A DNA stretch of 64,000 nucleotides. It comes from Pontederia crassipes (lineage: Eukaryota > Streptophyta > Magnoliopsida > Commelinales > Pontederiaceae). Under the pieces are notes generated by a model that did no database searches, had not been told where the DNA came from, and was given only the letters and a program-made list of their open reading frames with translations. Location: assembly GCA_030549335.1 (NCBI GenBank), contig CM060188.1:2790001-2854000 (forward strand), given 5' to 3'. Below are positions 49,701-61,700 of this stretch, piece by piece. Both the position numbers and the translations under genes were made by a program. Numbering within the stretch: position 1 is the first letter of the stretch; each line of letters starts with the position of its first letter.

Positions 49701-52700
49701 ATGGCGGCGAGTCGAACGTTTCGGGAGGTGGACTGGAGACGAACGCCGCACGAGAGACTCGAGAGGAGAGAGAACGGCTTGGCTGAATCCAATCTCAACT
49801 GAACCGCTAGGTTTTTTCCACTGAATCGCACCATTTCGATCAGCCATTGATTGCCGATCAGACGGCCGCACGCGTGAGTAGGACGGTGATGCCAACACAT
49901 TGTAACCTGATAGATAAAAGAAGACTATTTCCACCAAGCATCCTTCCTCACTCAAAATTTTAGAACACTCACTCTTTTGAAACGGAGAACACAATTGTTT
50001 TTACTTTAAATAATACAGAGATATTATCTTATCCCCAGATTTATCTGGATTATTGCCAGTTAATGGAATTTCAATTCCAATCAGACTCAGCCGATCCCCT
50101 AGGATGGCCTTGTTCTATATCCTATATCTCTATTGTTCGCTAGGTATTCCTTTCATTTGCAGCTATCAAACAAATCAATGAAACTCCGTAGCAGAAATAA
50201 CTATTATCTCTTCGGAGAAAACAAATGCAGATATTATTTAGATCATAAAAACATATGAAAGTTCAAACCTGCTCTCGGAAACCAGGAGGATCAGCTGATA
50301 GTGGTTCACCAGAAATATATTCCTGTCTGCTTGTTGATGAGCGAGCAGAAAGAATCTGCGAGAAGACAAACAAATATGACACTATCTTAATATTCTTAAT
50401 AAAAGTAGTGATGATTGACACAATGGATTCACCTTTACCTTCTTATCTCTAAGTTGCTTGGCCTTCTCTTCCTTGTTAGCACTATAACTAGGTGAGTTAA
50501 TGGTGTTCTTAGCGATCTCAATCAACTGCTGAAGAGATTCTGGTGACCCTGGTCTCATTGCAAGCTGCAACATGGAACAAATTTTAAAGACTCCTTATTT
50601 GAAGGACATAGTAAAAATCATCAGGAAATAGTGCAGAATAACATGTACTTTTGTCAAGGCATCCATGAGATTGTATAGTTCTGACATGCTGACAGCAGGT
50701 TCCTGAACAAGTAAAGTTTGAACGAGGGATATTGCAAATTCGGTGGCCGCTTCTGTGGAAGATCCCAAGTAGTTTAATGACCCAACAAAAGAAACTAAAA
50801 CTAGAAGAACATTGCAACACAGAAAGACAAGGCAGATAAATCACGGAGTTCACAGGGCATGACACATCCTCAATACGAGTAAAGGGCAGATTAGCTGTGC
50901 CCTCTACTCACCTTTGCTAGAGTGAGTGTATCTTTAAAATTTGGTCATTCATAATCACTCAAGCAGTTAATGTTCTAATCTCACAAAATAAATTGACATA
51001 CTATTTCTCCCTCCATCAATAAGCTTTGCAAGATGGACATTGTACTCAGCAAGGTTGAGCAATTCTGAACGGACAAGACCAACCGTTATTTCTTTGTTAA
51101 ATTTCCGTTCTTCATCTGAATAGATAACCTGCAAAATCGGAACACCACATTGTTCATAAATTGTAATTGAAAATTAAGATTTGATTGTCCAGCAGGAAAA
51201 TCAGCAACCAAATGACCTGAGGAAACATTGGTTTGGCATAGTAAAATTTGCTTGATAATTGAAAACAAAATCCCATATAATTCAGAGAAGATATATGAAT
51301 AGAGAGTACAAGATAGTAATAAGGAAAGAAGGAAAGAAGAATGTCATCAATAATTAATTTACTACATACCCAGCTAGTCAATTCTTTGACAACAAGTTTG
51401 CACACATCTCGTATAGCTGCTAGAATTGCAAGATGTGAAGCAACATGAAGACTGTTCGATGCATTTTCATATAGACTTCTAAATACCTGAATCATAGAAT
51501 TATTCCATCATCATAACTAGGTAAGACAACAACTCAGCGAGAGGAATAAATAAACTTTTAGTTAAAGGAACTGTACCTTCTGAGCAACAGCCAGTGCAGC
51601 CTCATCTCGGCTTACACATCTTAGTATGATATCAGGGACCTCAGCTACAATCACCTGAATGCATGTATGCTAAGAAACATCAGCAGTTTCTTTTGAAGGA
51701 GAAAAGGATGACCACGATATCGCAATCACTCAACAAGAAAGAATAATATAGAAAACATCAACAAGACAGAAGAAAGATGCCGTGAAGACTGACCTGGATT
51801 TCTGCATCATTGGCATCTTTAGCAATCAACGCTTCCAGCTGCAAAGGAACAAAAGTAGGCACAACTAAGATTTCTGTGTCCAAAACCCTAAGGGGAGATT
51901 TCCAGGTCCAAATGCAAATTAAAGAAGACAATGCAACATAAAATTACAAAACAACACAAAGTACGTTCCTTTTCCATCCAGAATGATTCCAAAAGCTATT
52001 ATAAACACAAATAGAAACAAGATAGAGCAGTAAGGGAGTCTACAGTGATGGCCATGCAGTCTATGGCTAACCCAACAAACAGAACGTGCCAACAGCATAT
52101 GTCGGGTGATTGGGGACTTGCCCTCCAACCTTTATAGTTCACCTTCATGTAAAACTTCTGTATATTACATAACTCATGGGGTCATTCTTTCTTACCCTCC
52201 TAACTAGGTTACAATTCAAACAAAGATGACGAGCAGAACTATAAAAAAACTGTGCTAATTTGAGCTGGTTAACTTAACTCAGAACCAAACAAGACCAACA
52301 TTTTAATGCATACAACACAAAGACAGAGAAAGGAATATTTTAGTGACCCTATATAGATTCTGCAACTTTTCTGACTTTGTTTCCGACAAGCAGATGAAGT
52401 AATCGAACTCAACACAAGAATTATAAGACAAAGGATAATACAACTTTTTTTTTATTATAAGACGGATAATACAACTTTTTTTTTATTATAAGACGGATAA
52501 AGTAGCCGACCCCACCTAGTGGGATAAGGCTTTGTTGTTGTTGTATAAGACGGATAAAGCGTTGGTATGAAATCTATTTAAAGAAAAAGTTCGAATTTGA
52601 CAAGTCGATATAAATGAGATAACTTGAGGCGTTTACCCTTTGTGCAATTTGTTGGTACTTCTCCAACGCATCTCCAGTACTCAACAATGAATCGGGTAAA

Positions 52701-55700
52701 CCAGTTCCAAGCCGATCCCCAACCGGAAGAGGTGAAGATGGAGCAACAGATCCTAAATCCTGTCACCATATCAAATGAAGTCGTGCATACATGTAAATAA
52801 TATGTAATGGTAAATTCAGTAAGTTTGAATAAAACGATTTGAGAAAAGTTGGAAGCTACTGACATTTGATGAATCCACAATCTGAAGCTCGGAAGAAACA
52901 GCAGTTGATGGAAATGCATCAACCACCGAATTAACTTCACTACCATGTGGGATAAGGCTATCATTAGACATTCCATGAGTAGGCAAAACACTAAAATAAC
53001 AAAATATAAATCAAATGTCAGTTATAATCCAAGTGTAACAAAATAATATATGAATTACGAAAACATAAAAAGAATACACCAAATGACCTGAGTAATTGTG
53101 TTGAAGGTCGTTCTTTTTCTTCTGAGATAATATCCAAGGGCTGAGAAACAGAACCGAGCGGAGCTACTTGTGATGTCGAGTAGACACTAGAATTCTGCAA
53201 CGACGAGTTTGGGCCATATATACGAGACAAGGACGTATTAACAGTACTAGCAGTGATACTGGGAGGACCAGAAGAAGCAGCACTCACACTCTGGCTAGGT
53301 TGATTTTGCCAAATATTTTTTATGAACTCCTGCATAAGTCATTCAAATTTGTTAAGGACAAACCTATATGCTACAAATTCAAGTGAAGGGAGTGTGGATT
53401 GTGCTTTTACATCATAGACGCGCTGTTGGGCGGGTGATAAACGACCAGGTTTAGGACGAAGTGCCTCAGGTAATCGTGCATATGGACCTTGTGCGTAAGT
53501 GCCAGCATCATAAAATGCAGAACCAGCTGCCTCTCTCTGTTTTCTTATTGCAGAAAATGCAGGGCCTATCTCTCCATCGATCAACTCTACAGCCTGAAAT
53601 GTTTTCAAAGGCGAGAAGGGTTGGAACATCTTGAAATTCATTTGATTGCAGGAAAAACAAAGAGACAAGCTGAATCTTTTGTATAAACAACTTAACACTT
53701 TAAAGCCAACAACTTTCTGGCCTCACAAGTTTAACAAAATTAAACATGAAAAATTCGAAGAAAAAAAAAGAAGAAAGGGAATGGCTTTCACCTAAGTTCC
53801 AAATAATTTTTAGCAACAAGAGAAGAAACTAGTGAACAAATATGTGAATCATAATGTGATACTTGGTTATCTTTCATTCTTGTCAGGTGCATACCGGGTA
53901 CAGTAAAGGTATAACACCAACAGATAACCATTATACCTCAATACACCCACAAATTTAAAAAAACAACATTTGACTCAAAAAAATCCTAGTTAATGCAAGA
54001 ATAATTAACCACGCCCCCCCCCAAACAAAAAAAAGGATAAAATAAGATAAACATGACATCATCTGGAAAAGATATGCCAAAATAAATGTGATGAGAAAAG
54101 AAACCATACTTTTACTCTTTGGAACATGGAGAAGTCAGATTATCTGTAGGGGAAATTTAATCGTAGAATAATGAGAACCACAATTCTGGGTGATCATCCT
54201 TTTCTCTCAAAAAAAAAATTGTAGAATAATGAAAGCTCTTATGAGTTTTAGCCACATCTGACAGTTGAAATACAAACCAATAGCAATATTCATTTCTTAA
54301 ACAACAGAAACAAAGAAAAAATATAGAAAAAATATCTAAAGCGGATTCCCACTTACAGAATGTAGCACTTGGCAATACCTTTTTTTTCCCTTTTTCCCCT
54401 TTAAGGGATTTCTTTTACTGATCTATTCCGTACCAGTTGATGAAATAACATATTGAACAAATAGAAAGTAACTCTCTAATAGATTACAATTTTATTTAAA
54501 ATAAAAGAATCACTGATACAAACAAATAACGAGAGAAATGCAATACAACCTATACAGCCTATTCCTATGATGCTGCCACAATGAAAGTGTAGTGTAACAA
54601 AGTACATAAAAGACAGACAATTTTTCAAAAAGTAAATTCTGAATGAAAGGGCAATTACCTTTTCAGAAGCAACATTTTCAATCACTGCACAACCAAGATC
54701 CAGATGATCTGTAGTAAGTATTTGAACTATCTGGTCGATCCGCTCAGTAGTTACATTTAAGGCTTGAAGAAGACTTCTAAGGTGACTTGACAAGGACACG
54801 CGGAGTGGTTCCTGAAGATTTTCACAAAGTTAACAATTACTTCTTAAGAGTGCATACAATAGACAATAACACAAAATGCATGTCACATTACTCCAAGGCC
54901 AAAAGAGATGTTACACCAGGCAAATGTAAGAGTTTTAGGGATCATATGTATTAAAGTCAAACGAGTTAAATAATTTGATTGCCAAGGGAAAAAAGGAAAT
55001 ACCTTGCAAGTCACATGAGCTAAACTTCCAGCTAATGTTCCAACCATCAGGTGTGCTGCTCGAGATATAACACCATCATCTGTCTCCAAAGCATAATCCT
55101 GCACAGAGTACAAAGAAAGGACCAGGTCAACTTGTACATAGAAAGTTTTTCTTTTTTTTTTAAGAAAGTGATCATTTAGGTACTCAAATAACAATAAGTC
55201 ACATTCTGCTAAGTTTGAACGAGGAAATTGGTTTGTAATGCAAGATGAGAGTAACAAACTAAATGCACCTTTAACACAAGTTCCTTAGTTGTCCGGCTAG
55301 CTATGGTAACACTCCGTTGGATAACTGGGGATACAATTTCTTTGATGGCCCTATCCATAGCAGCTTGAAGAATTCTGTAACAATGAAGATGTTAGAATAA
55401 AATAATTAAAATTGAGGTACCTGCATTGACAAGTTCTTTTCTTTTGAGAAATTATAGGATGATTACCAAGGATGTAGTCATCAATACCTGCACTGTCAAA
55501 TTAAAAAAAAAAAAGAAAACACCCTTGTAAATAAATACCTCTGGAATTGCACTTGTGACCCCATCGAACTAAGCTTCGGATTGATGTTTATATAAGAATC
55601 AGCATTCGGAATTATAGTCATAAGCTGCAGAAGTTACCGACACAAATAAAAACATGCTAAACACATGAAGGTAATGAAACATTGAAAAGAGAAATTAGAA

Positions 55701-58700
55701 ATATCTTGAGGTAAAACAAAACCTGATTCAAAGAAAATGGAGATGGAGATGGAGATGGAGAAGGTGATGGTGAAGGAGATGGTGATGATGTAACTTGGGT
55801 CAAACCCTGACCAGATGGGACACGTTCAGGAACATTAAGGGGACCAACTTTATCATCCTCAAACATGGTACTTGAAGTGAAATTCAAAGGAGCAGCAAAC
55901 TGAAAGCAACAAAATGATATAATAAGACACCAATTATACAAGGAGTAAGACAATGTAAAAATAAGGAAGTTAACAACCTGTGCAAGAACATTATGGTTAG
56001 CTGGATGAGATGAATTACTGACATCAGGCTGTATTTCCACATGATTCAACGATGATATTATGCCAGAATTGTCCACGATCGTCGATGTCTGGCCAGCACT
56101 ATTATCCTTGTTGGAAAAATCTGGATTACCTTCCACTTCACGTACCTTATCTTTAAGAAGTGTTGTTGGGGTAACTTCTTTCATATCCACGGCAAGGTTC
56201 TTAAATAAAACCTATAATTTTCCAATAGAATAAAAATTTTGGCAAAAGAATAAATGTCTAGTGCAATGAAAATTTGAAATAGGGTGGAGGTGAGAAGCAA
56301 ATACCTCAATATCAAATTTCAGGTTCATTTTAAGGTTTGGATGATTATAAATCTCAACAAGTAAACTAAGGATGCCCATGGTCCATGGATTAGGAGGTTG
56401 ATATGCTAAACTTGATTGGCATGGTTCCAGAATCTACAACATATTATAGTGTATTAGCAGAAAAACAAAAACAAAAAAAAAGTTTGTTAATAAAGAAAAT
56501 TCAACTTAACTACCTTTGAAGTAAATGGTATCACTGCGATCATTAATCCCTTCTCATATGCCTAGCCAAACAAGAGAACAAACAAGTTACGAACACAAAC
56601 GGCAAAGAAAAGTGAAGACGTGCCCCTACGAACATAGGTGGCTTTAAATAAAATAACAATAGGGTAGGATCTGCAATCCAAAGGGATGTGACAAGAAAAG
56701 GAAGCTTAGGACAGTTTAAATTAACAGAAGAAGCAAAACTTCATTTCACCTCAATGATAAGAGCCTTTGGGTCAATTTCCTTGGCTCGTAAAGCCTGATT
56801 TCTACCAATTGTAAACTTCCCGAGCCAGCTACCAAGGTTCTTTAGCAATGACCGCTCTTCCGAGCTGGATTTTATAAGATCGGATCTCAGCAACACCTAA
56901 AGCGAACATGAGTCAGAACGTAAATAAATTCATCCCATAACAACAGAAACATTTATATTACACGAATGAACCTTGCAATTCTCATAAGTAGCTTTCACAA
57001 TCTCCTTGTTCAATGATTTGGAGTTTACTTTGTCCAAAAACTTGAGATACAAATCATGAAAATTTGGCTCAATGCTTGCCCTGTTAAAATTCATACAAAG
57101 GGTCATATAATTTTGTAAAAATAAACAGAATTATCCTAAAAAAGAGTGAAAAGTTAGACGACTTCAAATAGATCTTTGTTTCACCTTTTCATCACCATAT
57201 ACTGTGCAAACCAAGGATAATACTGTTCCTTAAGAACCTCATTAAATTCTTTTGCTTTGGCATCCATATTAGAAGTTGAAATGTTATTAATCATAAATAA
57301 TATCTTGTCCTGGATTTCTGACGAAGGAACCTGAACAACACAAAAGGAACAGTAGTAACAAGTTGAAGAAAATGAAATGACTGCATTGGACACTATACAA
57401 AAAAATCCAACAAACCTCTATAGGTGTATCTCTTCTTTCTGCAGCAGCAACAAGTGTTTCAATGTTTAAAGCAGCCCCAAAACCGGTGCTGTAAGAAGGT
57501 TGCCGAAGCATACCTACAACACAGAAAATGAATTTATAATTAACTTCACAAGGGAGTATTACGAATACCAACTAATGAATATGATATGGACACCTTTAGC
57601 AACATCGAAAGAGAGTAATATCCTTCTAAAAAAAAAGAGAGTAATATGCACAAATAGTGCACACTAATCTACAACACGAAGTAGGAAAAGAACAGAATCT
57701 ATAGTGCAATATGACAAAAGACCAATAACTTCTACCAGTAGATGCCGCACTCCGGGAGCGAAGAAAACCAGGAGAGGAAGATAAAGCAGCTGTGGCACTG
57801 GCAACATGATGAGGGGAGGATTGCAGAGACTGCATAGTGATCAGAAGGATACTAAATGTAACTAACAAAAAGAGAAGTTGAAAATACAATATAGTGATAC
57901 ATAAAAATTGATTCTGCACAAGTCCAGTTTATGACAACATGACAGAAACTTTTAATACCTTCTGGCTGGTGACAGACTCAACAGCTCCAGGTACAAATGA
58001 AGATTGCAAAGGATGTGATGGCATAGGTTTTGTGTAGTTGACAAGTCCATTAGGGGCTTTAAGCCTTTCGCCAAGAAAACCTTGATGCCTCTGTTGCAAC
58101 TGCAATGAAGAAAGCTGTTGACTTAACTGCGTTGATGCTGAACCTATAAGCTGCCATGATGCCTCAGATACCTGGATTCATATATCAGAACTAAATTAAA
58201 AGGTTCTACTAAAAAAACTAAATGAAAAGGTCAAAGACATTTTGGCTTTGGACGCTGAAAGATGCTTCAAAAAGTCGATAAAATTTGGCATAGCTGGAAG
58301 TGGAACTATAGCAGAACTTTTTCCCTTGAGAGAGAATAGACGGATTTTGAAATACCATGCACACACGAGCAAAGAAACAGACCTATAGCAACCCTTTTTC
58401 CCCTGTGAGGGGGAATTGACAGGTTTTGAAATTCCGTATGCACAAACACAACCCTAACATTAATATCTATTAGAATAGGCTAGTCAATGCAAACAAATCT
58501 ATGCTTAAGCTTCTATGCATTACTAGACCATTACAAGAAATAATAATGAAAAATGAGTTAAAATACAGCACCAAAACAATGACTTGCTAAGATAGTTCAT
58601 ACATGAAAGAACTATCTATCAGTAAGACATGTCATACCTCCATATTGTCAATGGAAGATGCTACAGAACCAGGTTGCTGATCAATAGGAACAGAGTTGCT

Positions 58701-61700
58701 ACCACTTGTTTCCGACTGACTAGATGAGATCCTTGCAAGTGCGCGCTCAATGAAAGAAACTAGCTCAGCATGTGTTGCACGCAAATGAGATATCTGTAAT
58801 ATGTGATTGCAATATTGTGGCCATTCTACCAGACGATCAGTGAACTGCTCCAAAGCTTTGGTGCCAAACATAAACATCTGCACCAACAGTTTGTTATTAA
58901 AAGGTTAAAAAACTTAAAACAGCAGAAAGCATTATTCATCAATTAATTTATCAACCTTTGAGTCAACAGATTTCCGCAATGCATCAAGAACTCCACGTAA
59001 AGCAATGCCCAGAGTAAGATGCGTAACAAGTTGGTGTTTTATCAGAGAACCTGCAAAACATTGTAATGAAAACAAAAATAGCAAGAGAAACATGGAAGAA
59101 TACAGGGCCCAGATAGTAGATGGAATTATATAAGAAATAAACACTCACCAAAAAGCACGGCCACCAACTTAAGTTGTCTATCTGGATACTTTGGGAAGAA
59201 CTTATACTCTTCAAAAAGGTTGCGAATGATGCACTCAAAGATCAGCTGCTCCCTGTAAAATTTATATCGAACCAGTAGAAAATATTTATCATATACAAGT
59301 TCTTGCAACAGGAACCATTTTAAGACAATTCAGTAAAGAGAAATCCGTTTGTTGACACAATACAAACTCATCACTAGAGTACACAAAGCAAGGTGGGTGC
59401 ACAATACAGAAATACGTGTCATGGGTGGGGCTGGTGAGGAGGATATTGAACATCAGTTTTTGGCATCAATTGCCACCGAGGCGTGGCACCACATGGGATA
59501 TTCATGGATTGACATTGCTACTGCTGAGTCTTTCTAGAGGCCATTCAGCTCATATGGGGAGTGTGTCCCAAGCCACACTGATTTTTCCGTGTCCCAATCC
59601 ACATGGCTGCCGCATAACCATACCACCTTGTATTGGGGAGTGGAAAAAATATTTGTAATGTAGCAACACTTTTTGTACCAGTTGAATTCCAACTTTTCTT
59701 TTGCTTTCGTTCAAAAAATATGTTGTAACCTTTTATTACCTCAATGGAACCTATGGATGACTACCATATTGCTAATCGTTCTCTCTCATTTAAAGAAAAA
59801 AACTGTACCACCTTCAAGGGTGAGATATGCTATGTGGGCAATACTGTACATCTATGCCTTTCTTGGAAAGGAGTGGGAAATGGGTATGTGAACTATTTGC
59901 TTCAGCACTCACACTCACTCCTAGGTTTTGTGTTTTGGTCTCCCCTCACACGCACATGACATATCTTTGCTTTTATCAAACAAAAGAATGGCTACGTATT
60001 GGTGTTGTCATCTTTTCCCCTTCAGAAAGAACTTTAACAACACAAAATGATATCTATACAAGTGATAATATCACGGCCTTGCCACTCGGCAATGAATCTC
60101 CAGGAAAAAATATATGATTCAAGGATAATAATGGCACCAACATCCCAAGAGATTTCACAACACCCATCATAAAAAGATTCAAAGACACCTCAACATATCA
60201 TAAAAGGACATCATCAGCATATCACGACCAAATTCCCGTAACATACTAGACGCTGAAATTCTTGAGTAGCACTGAGTGGAAAGAAAAACACCAAAAATAT
60301 ATAAAAGCTTAATAATATATAGAATAAATTTGGAACTGAAAAAAAAATGTAGAACAAGAACTGAACCAATAAACCATTAACTATATAAAGCCACCTACAC
60401 TGCTAGAAAATATAGCACCACAACCAAATACTATTTCAAGAGACATAAGGAAGAAAGGATTCAAATGTTACAATCATGCAAGACAAAATATATCTATCCC
60501 ATTGTCATACTGAACTAGAGTTTGGATCTATTTAAAATTCATCCAAACACAAACCATATATATAAAGAAATGAGTAAGATAAGGATTTCTGAACTACAAA
60601 CTACTAAAATACATCATATTCAAAATAGAAATAAAAGATGGCAAGAGATCGAGACAAATGTAACTCTTGATGAGAAAAAGCAACATATAGAAGGACTTCC
60701 TTAAAAAAATATATGGTCAGGTACTGATAATATAATCTAGCCCCATTTCATTCTACCTACATCTAGTCCAATAAACAGAAATAAATCAAAATTCTTCATT
60801 TCAATCAAATAGAAGACAGTGACCATGGTTCTGTTTGACAAGGTTAGTGGCTTGATATGGAAAATATGTCCACTTTGGACAATATGGAGAGAGAGAAATG
60901 AATGTATCTTCCGGAATTCTCGATTCTATATTGAGAATTTAGTGGAGGGAACTACACATGATTAAGAAATGGGCAACATATAGTTGATAATTAATATTCT
61001 CATACTTCTAAGTGACATTTTTTCCATAACAATAAAATAGATCTCTGAAACGTCTGAGATCCTTCCTCTTTTCAGTCCATATCCGATGGATGCGTATGGT
61101 TATCTGAGTCCTTCTCAACGCGCAGCCTCTACATTCGATTCCTACCATCCATCACTCTGTATATGGCGGTTACATGTGCCGTTGAAAGTCACGATCTTTG
61201 CTTGGCTTCTACGGCACGGCCGGCTTCTCACTAGGAGGTACAGGGCGAGATGGGCTCCTCACAGTGACACATCCTGTGTGCTATGTGACGAGGCAGAGGA
61301 GGACATCACCCATTTATTTTTTTACTGCCCAACGGCTCGAGGCGTGTGGCAGCAAACCAGCATTGCGGGCCTCTTCTCATCAGATTCGGAGAGCATGTGG
61401 CACTCACTTCGTGGTTTAGCCCGTCAGAGACAAGGATGGAGAGCGTCTTTCGCGACCTTTTTGGCCAATGCTTGGGGAGAGATGTCAGACTGAGGGTATT
61501 GTATACCACATCCTCTTTCTTATCCGGCAGTGGGGTTTTGTTTAGCTGGGACACTTCCTATTTTTTGTTGTTGCCCTCCCTTTGAGAGCTCACATTTGTA
61601 CATGACTTTCAGTTCACAGTTATATATAGATGGATGACAACCACAACTCTGGTGGTCATCATTTTTCTCCTAAAAAAAATCCTTCCTCTTTTCAAAAAAA

